Assembly: GCA_023387755.1 (NCBI GenBank)
Contig: JAEWHO010000103.1
Location: 1-58,751, forward strand
Origin: Actinomycetes bacterium
GTDB lineage: Bacteria; Actinomycetota; Actinomycetes; Actinomycetales; Actinomycetaceae
Length of the DNA: 58,751 nt
Direction of reading: 5' to 3'
A program made the position numbers and the translations under genes. Shown piece after piece: positions 16,024-24,716 of the stretch. Every line of letters begins with the position of its first letter. Position 1 is the stretch's first letter. Below the pieces are notes generated by a model that saw nothing but the letters and a program-made list of their open reading frames with translations, was not told the DNA's origin and made no database searches.

Positions 16024-16695
16024 TTAGTCTGGCAGCCGCCAATCGACCGGTTCCGCCCCGGCTGCGAGCAGTGCCTCATTCGCACGGGTAAAGGGCCGGG
16101 AGCCGAAGAATCCGCGCGAGGCAGACAGCGGCGAGGGGTGTGCGGAGGCAATAACATGGGCCCCATCCAGCAGGGGCGTTAGACTCTGCGCCTGCCGCCC
16201 CCACAGGATCGCCACCAGCGGGGTGCCGCGCCCAACCAGGGCACGGATTGCACATTCGGTGACCTCTTCCCACCCGCGTCCCTGGTGGGAGGCTGGCCTA
16301 CCTGGCTGGACGGTCAGGACGCGGTTGAGCAGCATCACCCCCTGCTCACACCAGGCGCTGAGGTCCCCGTGGCGCGGAGGAGTGATACCGGTATCCGCTT
16401 GAAGTTCGCGGTAGATGTTCACCAGGGAGCGGGGTAGTGGGCGCACATGCCGGCCTACCGAGAAGCTCAGACCCATGGCGTGCCCCGGCGTCGGATATGG
16501 GTCCTGGCCCACAATGAGAACCCGCACCCGATCGAAGGGGTAGTGAAAGGCGCGCAGGACGTCGCTGCCCGCCGGCAGGTATCCGCGCTGGGCGGTGATC
16601 TCCGTGCGCAACATATCGCCAAGCTGCCCGATCCGAGTGTGGACCGGTTGCAGGGGTTCCCACCAGGTGGGGTGGAGTTCATCGCGCAGAGTCAT
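16024..16695 (-). CDS. ung: uracil-DNA glycosylase, family 1
   Basis: Removes uracil from DNA to start base-excision repair. The 223-residue protein has the family 1 water-activating loop GQDPYPTPGHAMGLSFSV with Asp65, the conserved Asn in VMLLNRVLTV and the DNA-intercalating HPSPLSASRGFFG loop with His186. Length and motif spacing are normal. The ATG lacks a strong ribosome site but yields the expected N terminus. It is convergent with aroG and 91 bases downstream of the CDF transporter gene on the same strand. Confidence 0.97.
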   Translation of the reverse strand: MTLRDELHPTWWEPLQPVHTRIGQLGDMLRTEITAQRGYLPAGSDVLRAFHYPFDRVRVLIVGQDPYPTPGHAMGLSFSVGRHVRPLPRSLVNIYRELQADTGITPPRHGDLSAWCEQGVMLLNRVLTVQPGRPASHQGRGWEEVTECAIRALVGRGTPLVAILWGRQAQSLTPLLDGAHVIASAHPSPLSASRGFFGSRPFTRANEALLAAGAEPVDWRLPD

Positions 16696-16757
16696 AGCGC
16701 CAGCCTACGGCACCTAAACCGCGGATTCAGGGCACCCCAGATGCGTGTATCCGCACT

Positions 16758-17666
16758 CTAATGTGCCAATAGTTCATGGTCGCGGTGCTTGACGGTGTCG
16801 ATCTGGATGGTGGAGTGTTCAATCGAGATCGGGAAATGCTCGGCGACGCAGGCCTGAATATCGTGCAGAATCTCGGGGGCGTGGCCGGTGCGGGAACACT
16901 CATCGGTAACCGTGACGTGGGCGGTGAGCGCGGTAGTGCCGGTGGCGATTGTAGAGACGTGCAGGTCGTGCACATCGATCACATGCTCGACGGCGCACAT
17001 ATGCTCACGCACTTCGCCAAGGTCCAGGCCGGCCGGTACCCGCTCCATCAAAATCGTGAGCGAATCGCGCAGCAGCATGACCGCGCGCGGCCCCATGAGC
17101 GCGGCGATGGCGAGGGACGCGACCGCGTCCCACTGATTCCACCCGGTGACAGCGGCCAATGCGGCGGCTGCGATAACTGCTAGCGAGCCGAGCGCATCAT
17201 TGGCCACCTCTAAGAAGGCGGCGCGCATATTGAGATTGGCGCGGCGCGAGGTGGCGAGCACCGCCAGAGAGAGGATATTGCCGAAGAACCCGATGACGCC
17301 GAAGATCAGCATGACGCCGCCGTCGACTGGCACGGCGGTGAAAAAGCGTTTGATCGCTTCGATCGTCACCATCACTGTGATGAGTAAGAGCATGCCGGAT
17401 TGGAGGGCGGCGGCTAAGACTTCCGCGCGGGCGTACCCCCAGGTGTGGATGTCGGTGCGCGGCTTGCGCATGAGGTGCGAGGCGATGAGAGCAATCACTA
17501 AACCAGAGGAGTCGACCAACATATGGCCGGCGTCCGCCAGTAGTGCAAGTGACCCCGTGACGGCGGCACCGATGAGTTCCGCTAAGAAAATTGACGCCGT
17601 AATCACCAAGGCAGCAATGAGGCGGCCGTGGGTGGCAGGCGCGTGGTGATGGTGGTGGTGAGACAC
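16758..17666 (-). CDS. cation diffusion facilitator (CzcD-like metal exporter)
   Basis: A 302-residue CDF transporter exporting Zn2+ or a related divalent metal in exchange for protons. The GTG at 17666 follows GGGAGG at seven-base spacing, so longer upstream frames are rejected. The protein opens with VSHHHHHHAPATHG, a six-His metal-binding start. Six membrane helices follow. LLADAGHMLVDSSG carries the HxxxD half of the transport site in helix 2, and EVANDALGS the matching residues in helix 5. A C-terminal cytoplasmic domain with VIDVHDLHVST completes the CDF layout. A perfect 16-bp palindrome lies 35 bases upstream, a candidate site for a metal-responsive repressor. Confidence 0.93.
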   Translation of the reverse strand: MSHHHHHHAPATHGRLIAALVITASIFLAELIGAAVTGSLALLADAGHMLVDSSGLVIALIASHLMRKPRTDIHTWGYARAEVLAAALQSGMLLLITVMVTIEAIKRFFTAVPVDGGVMLIFGVIGFFGNILSLAVLATSRRANLNMRAAFLEVANDALGSLAVIAAAALAAVTGWNQWDAVASLAIAALMGPRAVMLLRDSLTILMERVPAGLDLGEVREHMCAVEHVIDVHDLHVSTIATGTTALTAHVTVTDECSRTGHAPEILHDIQACVAEHFPISIEHSTIQIDTVKHRDHELLAH

Positions 17667-17700
17667 CGGATAACCTCCCGTAAAGTCCCCACAACAACAT

Positions 17701-17716
17701 ATAAGCGCGCGCTTAT
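17701..17716. promoter_or_regulatory. 16-bp perfect palindrome upstream of the CDF exporter
   Basis: ATAAGCGCGCGCTTAT is fully palindromic and lies 35 bases before the CDF start, within the promoter region. Its position suits a repressor operator. The cognate regulator is not identified. It is also upstream of the divergent DUF3263 gene, though further away. Confidence 0.55.
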
Positions 17717-17824
17717 GTTTTCTAGGGTAATGGGTTGCTGGCGAAAACGGTAGTGGCTGGGGGAGTTTGTCGCAGGACGACGCTAAGGTGGTGGGCAGTA
17801 ATCGTGATGGGCAGGAAAAAGGGA

Positions 17825-18073
17825 ATGGTGATGAACCAGCTAAGTGAGCGCGATACTCAGATGCTTGACTTTGAAAACCAGTACTGGCGATTCGTCGGTG
17901 CCAAAGAGCGGGCAATTCGGCAGCGCTTTGATCTCACACCCACCCAATACTACGTCCTCCTCAACGAACTCATCGACCGACCTGAGGCGCTCGCGGCTAA
18001 GCCGTTGCTGATACGCCGCTTGCAGGCGCAACGTGAAACGCGCCAGGCGCGCCGCGGGATGCGGCCGCAATAG
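17825..18073 (+). CDS. DUF3263 family protein
   Basis: An 82-residue protein of the actinobacterial DUF3263 family. Residues LSERDTQMLDFENQYWRFVGAKERAIRQRFDLTPTQYYVLLNELIDRPEAL match the family, which looks like a small helix-turn-helix-like protein of unknown role. The start is taken at ATG 17825, which follows AGGAAAAAGGGA; an ATG two codons later is also possible. It is followed 23 bases later by the LytR_C gene and then groL, an order common in Actinobacteria. No function can be given. Confidence 0.88.
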   Translation: MVMNQLSERDTQMLDFENQYWRFVGAKERAIRQRFDLTPTQYYVLLNELIDRPEALAAKPLLIRRLQAQRETRQARRGMRPQ

Positions 18074-18096
18074 CTGTTCCCGGTTAAACTGAAACC

Positions 18097-18750
18097 ATGA
18101 GCCGTTATGAGGAAGACGAGTTCGACATTGCCGCGCGCGATCGCGGTCCCAGCGCTGCCCACCGGCGGTTAGATCCGGTCTGGAAACGCTACTTTCCCTA
18201 TATTTTGCTCATCGTCTTAGCGCCCTTCATTGCCTGGGGCATCATGTATCTCGTAACGGATTCACGCACTCCGGCACCTTCTAGCTCACCGGCGGCCGTG
18301 GCTACCAGTGAGGCCACCCCGAGCGATGAGGCCGCCACTGAACCCGGAGAGGATGCCACCCCCGGAGAGGACGCCACCCCCGAGGAGGAAGTCGCCCCGG
18401 ATGCGAGCCCGACGGCGGAGGGGACTGCCGAGGCTTCACCCAGTCCTTCCCCCAGCGAGGCGGCCAGTGAGCCGGACCGCGGTCAATCGGTAGCTGTACT
18501 CAACGCCGCTGGAGTGAAGGGGCTTGCTGGGCGAGTGGCCCAGCAATTGCAAGACGCCGGCTACACCCATGTCACCTCCGGTAACTACAAGGGCGGTCAG
18601 CCGCCCCGTGCCAACACCGTCTACTACAACTCGCCTGCATTCGAAGCTGCCGCCCGCGAGATCGCTGAGAAGATCGGCATCGACCAGATTATTGAATCCA
18701 GCAAAGCTACCCGGGGCATTACCGTCGTCCTGCGTAACGGCGTGCGCTAG
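18097..18750 (+). CDS. membrane-anchored protein with LytR C-terminal domain
   Basis: A 217-residue protein: cytoplasmic N terminus, one membrane segment (about 32-53), a Pro/Ser/Glu/Ala-rich extracellular linker (55-125) and a C-terminal LytR_C domain (about 128-217, beginning SVAVLNAAGVKGLAGRVAQQLQDAGY). The same domain ends LytR-CpsA-Psr proteins, but the phosphotransferase domain is absent. It is thought to act at the cell wall; its biochemical role is not established. It follows DUF3263 in a probable operon, and groL with its own CIRCE-controlled promoter lies downstream. Confidence 0.9.
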   Translation: MSRYEEDEFDIAARDRGPSAAHRRLDPVWKRYFPYILLIVLAPFIAWGIMYLVTDSRTPAPSSSPAAVATSEATPSDEAATEPGEDATPGEDATPEEEVAPDASPTAEGTAEASPSPSPSEAASEPDRGQSVAVLNAAGVKGLAGRVAQQLQDAGYTHVTSGNYKGGQPPRANTVYYNSPAFEAAAREIAEKIGIDQIIESSKATRGITVVLRNGVR

Positions 18751-18869
18751 CTCGCGCCCACGTTTTTGGGGGCCATCTCACGTGGCCAATAGGGGCCTCA
18801 TGTGCCCCGGCTGCGTGCCTGATATGGCCGGGGTGTCCTGCCTTAACCGAGGGCGGTTACCGCTACGGT

Positions 18870-18896
18870 CTTGCACTCTCCGCCCGAGAGTGCCAA
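18870..18896. promoter_or_regulatory. CIRCE-type element 1 (HrcA operator)
   Basis: Arms CTTGCACTC and GAGTGCCAA separated by nine bases, close to the CIRCE consensus TTAGCACTC-N9-GAGTGCTAA. It lies about 150 bases before the groL start. HrcA repression of chaperonin genes through this site is well established in Gram-positive bacteria. Confidence 0.88.
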
Positions 18897-18904
18897 ACTA
18901 TTCA

Positions 18905-18931
18905 TTAGCACTCCCAATAGGTGAGTGATAA
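18905..18931. promoter_or_regulatory. CIRCE-type element 2 (HrcA operator)
   Basis: Left arm TTAGCACTC is perfect; right arm GAGTGATAA has one change from the consensus; the spacer is nine bases. It starts nine bases after element 1, so two HrcA dimers could bind side by side over the groL promoter. Confidence 0.88.
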
Positions 18932-19045
18932 GTACCGAGGTGGGTCGATGAGGTCCGCTGCGATACGAGTTAGGAACGTATCGAGCTGGATCGTCCGTCG
19001 CGGGCATCGGGCCGCCGCAGCCATACATCTGGAGGATTTCACCCT

Positions 19046-20674
19046 ATGGCTAAGATGATTGCGTTCGATGAGGAAGCTCGTCGTGGCATGGAGCGGGGGC
19101 TGAACACCCTCGCCGATACCGTCAAGGTCACCCTTGGCCCCAAGGGCCGCAACGTGGTGCTCGAGAAGAAGTGGGGCTCCCCCACGATCACCAACGACGG
19201 CGTATCCATCGCCAAGGAGATCGAGCTGGAGGATCCTTACGAGAAGATCGGCGCTGAGCTGGTCAAGGAAGTTGCCAAGAAGACCGACGATGTCGCTGGC
19301 GACGGCACCACCACCGCTACCGTTCTCGCCCAGGCTCTGGTCAAGGAAGGTCTGCGCAACGTGGCCGCCGGTGCCAACCCGATCGCTCTGAAGCGCGGTA
19401 TCGAAAAGGCCGTGGAGAAGGTGGCTGAGAAGCTGCTGGAAGACGCCAAGGAAATCGAAACCAAGGAGCAGATCGCCGCTACCGCCGCGATCTCCGCTGG
19501 TGATGAGACCATCGGTGAAATGATTGCCGAAGCCCTGGACAAGGTGGGCAAGGAAGGTGTTGTCACCGTCGAGGAATCCAACACCTTTGGCCTGGAGCTG
19601 GAGCTGACCGAGGGTATGCGCTTCGAGCGCGGCTTCATCTCCCCCTACTTCGTTTCCGACCCGGAGCGTCAGGAAGCCGTCCTGGAAGACCCGTACGTGC
19701 TGCTGGTCGAATCCAAGATCTCGAACGTCAAGGACCTCGTGCCGCTCCTGGAGAAGGTCATCCAGTCCGGCAAGTCCCTGTTCATTGTGGCCGAGGATAT
19801 CGAGGGTGAAGCCCTCGCCACCCTGGTGGTGAACAAGATCCGCGGTACCTTCAAGTCCGTGGCTGTGAAGGCCCCTGGCTTCGGTGACCGCCGCAAGGCC
19901 ATGCTGCAGGATATGGCTATCCTCACCGGTGGCCAGGTTATCTCCGAGGCCGTTGGTCTGAGCCTGGAATCCGCCACCCTGGATATGCTGGGCAAGGCCC
20001 GCAAGGTGGTTGTGACCAAGGACGAGACCACCATCGTTGAAGGCGCCGGCTCCGCCGAGCAGATCGAAGGCCGCGTCAAGCAGATTCGCGCCGAGATCGA
20101 AACCTCTGACTCCGACTACGACCGCGAGAAGCTGCAGGAACGTCTGGCTAAGCTTGCCGGTGGCGTGGCCGTCATCAAGGCCGGCGCTGCCACCGAGGTC
20201 GAGCTGAAGGAGCGCAAGCACCGTATCGAAGACGCCGTGCGCAACGCCAAGGCCGCCGTGGAAGAGGGCATCGTCGCCGGTGGTGGCGTGGCTCTGATCC
20301 AGGCTGCGGAAGAAGCCTTCGCCGGCCTGCAGCTGGAAGGTGACGAAGAGACCGGCGCGAATATCGTGAAGGTCGCCGTCGAAGCCCCGCTGAAGCAGAT
20401 CGCCGTGAACGCCGGTATGGAAGGCGGCGTCGTGGTGTCCAAGGTGCGCGAGCTCGAGCCGGGTGTCGGCCTGAACGCCGCCACCGGTGTCTACGAGGAC
20501 TTGCTCGCCGCTGGCGTGAACGATCCGGTGAAGGTGACCCGCTCTGCCCTGCAGAACGCGGCTTCCATCGCCGGCCTGTTCCTCACCACCGAGGCCGTTG
20601 TGGCTGACAAGCCCGAGCCGCCGGCACCGGCAGCTCCGGCCGCCCCGGATATGGGCGGCATGGGCGGCTTCTAA
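19046..20674 (+). CDS. groL: chaperonin GroEL (60 kDa)
   Basis: The cytoplasmic ATP-dependent folding chaperonin, 542 residues. It starts MAKMIAFDEEARRGMERG, has the nucleotide loop VTLGPKGRNVVL and GDGTTTATVLAQ with the catalytic Asp, and ends with a PAAPDMGGMGGF tail of the GGM type. The ATG follows GGAGG. No groES is adjacent, as in many Actinobacteria whose main groL stands apart from groES. Two CIRCE elements upstream point to HrcA heat-shock control. A strong terminator follows. Confidence 0.99.
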   Translation: MAKMIAFDEEARRGMERGLNTLADTVKVTLGPKGRNVVLEKKWGSPTITNDGVSIAKEIELEDPYEKIGAELVKEVAKKTDDVAGDGTTTATVLAQALVKEGLRNVAAGANPIALKRGIEKAVEKVAEKLLEDAKEIETKEQIAATAAISAGDETIGEMIAEALDKVGKEGVVTVEESNTFGLELELTEGMRFERGFISPYFVSDPERQEAVLEDPYVLLVESKISNVKDLVPLLEKVIQSGKSLFIVAEDIEGEALATLVVNKIRGTFKSVAVKAPGFGDRRKAMLQDMAILTGGQVISEAVGLSLESATLDMLGKARKVVVTKDETTIVEGAGSAEQIEGRVKQIRAEIETSDSDYDREKLQERLAKLAGGVAVIKAGAATEVELKERKHRIEDAVRNAKAAVEEGIVAGGGVALIQAAEEAFAGLQLEGDEETGANIVKVAVEAPLKQIAVNAGMEGGVVVSKVRELEPGVGLNAATGVYEDLLAAGVNDPVKVTRSALQNAASIAGLFLTTEAVVADKPEPPAPAAPAAPDMGGMGGF

Positions 20675-20687
20675 GCCTAGCTAACTG

Positions 20688-20726
20688 AATGATCCCCCGG
20701 TCCTCGGACCGGGGGATCATTGTTTT
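20688..20726 (+). terminator. terminator of groL
   Basis: A long GC-rich hairpin built from GATCCCCCGGTCC and its complement, followed by TTGTTTT, 14 bases past the groL stop. Confidence 0.93.
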
Positions 20727-20796
20727 CCCATGTGATCGTGCCCGTAGCCGGGCAGTTATGCCTAGCTGGGGGTTATGCCTAGCTGGGCGGTTGCGT

Positions 20797-21084
20797 CTAG
20801 CCGGCGAACATGGCGCGGGAGGCGTTTTCTACCTCCTCATAGCTCTGCGCGGCCTGGCCTAATGCCACAGAGATTTCATCCAGGCTGGTCTCGATCTGCT
20901 GCTGCACTAGATGCCAGCGGCGGGAGCAATCCGCAAAAGACTCGGAGGCGGCGCCGGTCCAGCTGCCCTGCAGGGCCTGCAGATGCGCCATCATCGCCTG
21001 CACCTCACTGCGGATCGTACTGGCAGAGCCGGTGATACGAGCGGAGGCGGACTGGATCTCTTGGGAGTTAACGGTAAATTGCAT
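20797..21084 (-). CDS. WXG100 family protein (ESAT-6-like)
   Basis: A 95-residue helical-hairpin protein with the central LQGSWTGAASESF turn (WxG) and a C-terminal YEEVENASRAMFAG, the typical YxxxD/E-like export end of ESX/type VII secretion substrates. The ATG follows AAGGAGA. No second WXG100 gene, EccC ATPase or other ESX component is in the window, so the secretion apparatus must be encoded elsewhere or the protein is an orphan. Members can be substrates, chaperones or toxin partners; the role here is unknown. Confidence 0.92.
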   Translation of the reverse strand: MQFTVNSQEIQSASARITGSASTIRSEVQAMMAHLQALQGSWTGAASESFADCSRRWHLVQQQIETSLDEISVALGQAAQSYEEVENASRAMFAG

Positions 21085-21219
21085 CGGTTCTCCTTATGCG
21101 AGGGGCCAGGGGCCCGAGGGTGGCGAGCCGGATGACTCACTGCCCCTGAGAGTAGAAAAATCTACGTGCAGCCGGAGAAAACAGCCGCTCGCCTGTGGAT
21201 ACAGGCGAGCGTGTGGATT

Positions 21220-22332
21220 TTACTCGGCACCAGAGCGGCGCATCGTCTTCACACTGTCAGGGTCCCGATTCCGCTCAACCCGGCGCACCGGAGCGTTCCG
21301 GACGGGGAGAGACTGAGCATTGTCAGGATCTCGTTCCATCGCCGATACGTTCAGCGCCGGAGCGGTCGGTGCCTTACGCGCGTCGAGCGGTAACCCGATC
21401 ACCACCGCAGCGGGTTCCTCGTGCTCGCGGGGCGCCCGCTGTACGGGGGGCACCGTCGGTTCAGCCGCCGTCGGCTCTAATGACTCGCCGATGGACCTGA
21501 CCTCTTCGCTACCTGGACCCAGTGGCGCCTTTCCTGCGGCCACTGCTAACGGCGCATCGGTTAAGCTCGCAGCTGCTATAGGTTCATCGGTTGAGCTCGC
21601 TGCTCCGTCGTCGGCAGTATCCGCCGCCGAAGCCCGTTCTGCAGCCACCCGCCCCCGTTCGTCAGTGAGACGATGGAGTTCAGCCTGCAGATTCTCGCGG
21701 GCCGCATCCTCCCATTGGGCGGCGAGCGGAGTTGCGAAAAGGCTCGGCCTGTCCAGGAGCTTCTGGATCAGACACATCCGAGCGTCGATATAGTCGAGCA
21801 GGTCAATATGCGCGAATTCACGGCGTACATTGTCCCGGTAAGTGCGGTACTTCTGGGGTTCGGCAGCCAGGGAGCCAAGGTCGGCGTCGCTGAGGGCCTG
21901 GCAGTCAATTCCGTCCCGGGCCGGCGCATGGCCCCGTAGCGAACAAATCAGCTGGGCAATCTCCTCCACGGTACGGGCGGGCACCCCTAATGCAGTCAGC
22001 TCCTCCCGGGCCAGTTGGGCAGACGCCTCCTTATCCTCCCCGGCAGCGCGCCGGTACTCAGTGATGAGGGAGGTGTCGAATATGGCACCGTGGTACCAGG
22101 CTGCCATCCGTACGGCCTCCGGATGGTGCATCTCTGGCGCCAGGGTGTCCACACGTTGGAGCACATCAATAAGATGGTTCAGATTGTGATGCCAGCGGCC
22201 CTCTGCCTGCCAGCGTTCGATGAGCCGCTCTGCTGTCTCCTGGCGAGCCTCCTTGGGCGCGGTTGCGCCGATCGCTTCGGCAGTGCGGCAAAAAGCTGAG
22301 GCAAGCCACTGCGGTGGCAGTGCACCCGGCAT
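21220..22332 (-). CDS. HD-superfamily-like protein with long disordered C terminus
   Basis: A protein of about 370 residues. The N-terminal 190 residues resemble the COG4339 group of predicted metal-dependent HD-superfamily phosphohydrolases: RWHHNLNHLIDVL, AAWYHGAIFDTS, REELTALGVPARTVEEIAQLI and DLLDYIDARMCL. The usual HD dyad in the second motif reads HG here, so catalytic activity is doubtful unless this is normal for the subgroup. The C-terminal 170 residues are low complexity (Ala, Pro, Glu, Ser, Thr). The start at ATG 22332 has AAGGAG five bases upstream; ATG 22335 is equally possible. Function unknown. Confidence 0.78.
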   Translation of the reverse strand: MPGALPPQWLASAFCRTAEAIGATAPKEARQETAERLIERWQAEGRWHHNLNHLIDVLQRVDTLAPEMHHPEAVRMAAWYHGAIFDTSLITEYRRAAGEDKEASAQLAREELTALGVPARTVEEIAQLICSLRGHAPARDGIDCQALSDADLGSLAAEPQKYRTYRDNVRREFAHIDLLDYIDARMCLIQKLLDRPSLFATPLAAQWEDAARENLQAELHRLTDERGRVAAERASAADTADDGAASSTDEPIAAASLTDAPLAVAAGKAPLGPGSEEVRSIGESLEPTAAEPTVPPVQRAPREHEEPAAVVIGLPLDARKAPTAPALNVSAMERDPDNAQSLPVRNAPVRRVERNRDPDSVKTMRRSGAE

Positions 22333-22440
22333 CATCACTCCTTCAATCGACAGCCGGCCGCATACTCGCCCGGCCCATATCATCAACCAGCCGAATTAAG
22401 CAGCCAGCCCCGCCATGGTAGACCCAAAACCGCGGGAATA

Positions 22441-24006
22441 CTAATGCAGTGGGTCCTTATCAGACTGGGGCGGGTGAGCTTGGGCGAGCTCGACCCGGAT
22501 AGTGAGGCCACCTCCCGGCGTCGTACGTACTGCAATATCCCCCTGGTGGGCCTCTACGATGGCCGCCACAATCGCTAGCCCCAGGCCCGATCCGCCTGAG
22601 GAACGTGCCCGGGAGGTGTCCACGCGATAGAACCGCCGGAAGATCTGGGCCGCCTCTTCCGGAGGCACCCCGGGCCCGTGATCCCGTACCTCGACGACGG
22701 CGCAGTCCTGCCCGTACCCCACCGCAAATTCCACGGCTGAACCGGGCGGTGTGTGCTGCTGAATATTACCCACCAAATTTGCTAGCAGCTGGCGGATTTT
22801 ATCCGGATCCGCGAAAGTCCAGGTGGGGGCGGCCCCACAGCGGGAGGTCGATAAACCGGGGTCGGCGGAGGTAGCGTCGCGATCCGCTCCAGCGTACGCA
22901 CCGCCGTCGTCACCGAGTGAAATAACAGCCACGTGGCGTTCCTGATCTAAAACGCGCAGATCCTGGGCAGCATCGCGGGCCAGTGCGGCCAAATCCACCA
23001 CTTCTTTGACTAGTTGCCGACCCTCATCTAAGCGGGCTAATTGCAGCAGATCGCCGACCAGCATACCCATCCGGGCGGCCTCCGTCTCGATGCGCTGCAT
23101 CGCCTGGGACACCTCTTCAGCCGGAATCCCGCCCATCCTGTATAGCTCGGCATACCCCCGGATGGTTGCCACCGGTGTTCGCAGTTCGTGAGAAGCATCA
23201 GATATGAACTGCTGTGTACGCAGAACCGAGGTGCTGCGATCCGCGAATGCCTGCTCAATCTGGGAGAGCATAGCGTTCAAAGAGCGGGCCAGCGAGCCGA
23301 GCTCGGTGGAGGGTGGGTAGGCGGGGATACGGCGGGAAAGATCCCCACGGGAAATCGCTCCGGCAATTGACTCGATCTGGCGCAAAGGGCTGAGCGTACG
23401 CCGCACCGCCACCCAACTCATGAGTCCGCCGACCATGAGCAGCACCAACGAGGTGGCAATGAGCAGACCGATGGAATCCTCGAGCGGACGCAGGACCGTC
23501 GCGGTGGGAAGTGCAACCGTCAAGACCCCGAGTTCCGTTCCGGTCGATGGGCTAACAACCGGGACTTGATATACCCGCCACGGCCCGCCGCGTTCTATAT
23601 TGCTCACCGTGAACCCCTGGTGCAGGTGGCTCGGAACTGCGGACATTGAGGATAAATCTGGCAGCCCGAATTCCGCTTTGGTTTCCGGATGGACCTGGAC
23701 GGCGGAGCGGCCGTCCACCAAAACGAGCTGGATATAGAAACTACTGGGCAGGGAGTTACGTAATTTGTCGGTTTCTCCCAGCCACTGCTCGGGAGCGCCC
23801 GAGAGCGTATCCGCCGTCGTTGCCAAATGATGATCGAGCTGAGCCACCAAAGATGACCGCAGCAGTGTAGACGTCACGATGAAGGCGACGAATAGCCCGA
23901 AGGACAGCAGCATCACAAAGGTGGTGATAAGGCGCGTGGATAGCGAAACCTCTTCCCACTTACTCGTCTTGGGGCTGACCGGCGCGACTGGGGCCTCTGG
24001 TGGCAC
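22441..24006 (-). CDS. sensor histidine kinase (two-component system)
   Basis: A 521-residue membrane kinase paired with the response regulator just upstream. Parts in order: cytoplasmic N terminus, first membrane helix (about 25-48), extracellular sensor region (50-180), second helix (about 180-200), HAMP, HisKA with H-box FISDASHELRTPVATIRGY, then HATPase with N-box QLLANLVGNIQQHTPPG, G1 DHGPGVPPEEA, an F-box and G2 GGSGLGLAIV. All catalytic motifs are intact. The start codon is GTG five bases after the regulator stop, so the two are cotranscribed. The layout resembles the TcrY/CseC-type kinases of Actinobacteria; the stimulus is unknown. Confidence 0.95.
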   Translation of the reverse strand: MPPEAPVAPVSPKTSKWEEVSLSTRLITTFVMLLSFGLFVAFIVTSTLLRSSLVAQLDHHLATTADTLSGAPEQWLGETDKLRNSLPSSFYIQLVLVDGRSAVQVHPETKAEFGLPDLSSMSAVPSHLHQGFTVSNIERGGPWRVYQVPVVSPSTGTELGVLTVALPTATVLRPLEDSIGLLIATSLVLLMVGGLMSWVAVRRTLSPLRQIESIAGAISRGDLSRRIPAYPPSTELGSLARSLNAMLSQIEQAFADRSTSVLRTQQFISDASHELRTPVATIRGYAELYRMGGIPAEEVSQAMQRIETEAARMGMLVGDLLQLARLDEGRQLVKEVVDLAALARDAAQDLRVLDQERHVAVISLGDDGGAYAGADRDATSADPGLSTSRCGAAPTWTFADPDKIRQLLANLVGNIQQHTPPGSAVEFAVGYGQDCAVVEVRDHGPGVPPEEAAQIFRRFYRVDTSRARSSGGSGLGLAIVAAIVEAHQGDIAVRTTPGGGLTIRVELAQAHPPQSDKDPLH

Positions 24007-24011
24007 TACGA

Positions 24012-24716
24012 CTAGCTTTCGTCTCGCAGAATATAACCGACGCCACGCCGAGTGTGAATAAGGGTGGGTGAGTCTGGGAACTCGATCTTTCGACGCAAAT
24101 ACGAAATATAGGACTCAACGATATTCGCGTCCCCCATAAAGTCGTATTCCCATACGTGATCCAGAATCTGCGATTTCGACACCACCCGTTCCGCATTCAG
24201 CATTAGGTAACGCAGGAGTTTGAACTCAGTAGGGGAGAGGTCGATGAGCTGCCCAGCTCGATGGACTTCATGGGTGTCCTCATTCAGTGTCAGGTCGGCG
24301 TAGCTCAGGCAGGCGTCGTCGTCGAAAACCGGGCGGGTGCGGCGCAAAACCGCGTTAATCCGCGCTACCAGCTCCTCCAGCGAGAACGGCTTGGTCACAT
24401 AGTCGTCTCCACCCTCTTGCAGTCCGGTAAGCTTATCGGCCACATCATCGCGGGCGGTCAGGAAGACGACGGGGACCTCCACCCCGGCTGACCGGAGCCG
24501 CCGCATGACTGTGAAACCGTCCATATCCGGCATCATGACGTCCAAAATAATGAGGTCAAAATGCTCATTGCGGGCCAGGTGGAGTCCCGACGCGCCGTCA
24601 CCGGCCGTCGTGACGTCGAAGCCAGCAAACTTCAACGACGCTGCTAGTAGGTCCGCAATATTGGGTTCGTCATCGACCACGAGCAGACGCGGCCGAGCTT
24701 CTTCTGAATGTCGCAT
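24012..24716 (-). CDS. OmpR/PhoP-type response regulator
   Basis: A 234-residue DNA-binding response regulator. The receiver domain has the acidic pair in VVDDEPN, phosphoacceptor Asp59 in LIILDVMMPDMDG and Lys109 in DDYVTKPFS. The C terminus is a winged helix ending SYLRRKIEFPDSPTLIHTRRGVGYIL. Its start overlaps the aminopeptidase stop in TAATG, and the cognate kinase follows five bases downstream, so the three genes form one operon. Targets are not evident from the window. Confidence 0.96.
   Translation of the reverse strand: MRHSEEARPRLLVVDDEPNIADLLAASLKFAGFDVTTAGDGASGLHLARNEHFDLIILDVMMPDMDGFTVMRRLRSAGVEVPVVFLTARDDVADKLTGLQEGGDDYVTKPFSLEELVARINAVLRRTRPVFDDDACLSYADLTLNEDTHEVHRAGQLIDLSPTEFKLLRYLMLNAERVVSKSQILDHVWEYDFMGDANIVESYISYLRRKIEFPDSPTLIHTRRGVGYILRDES

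Noticed and set aside
18905..20221. Long open frame antisense to groL (438 codons)
   Set aside because: It is the mirror of groL codon bias: rich in Gly, Leu and Asp without domains, and no ribosome site. groL is certain on the plus strand.
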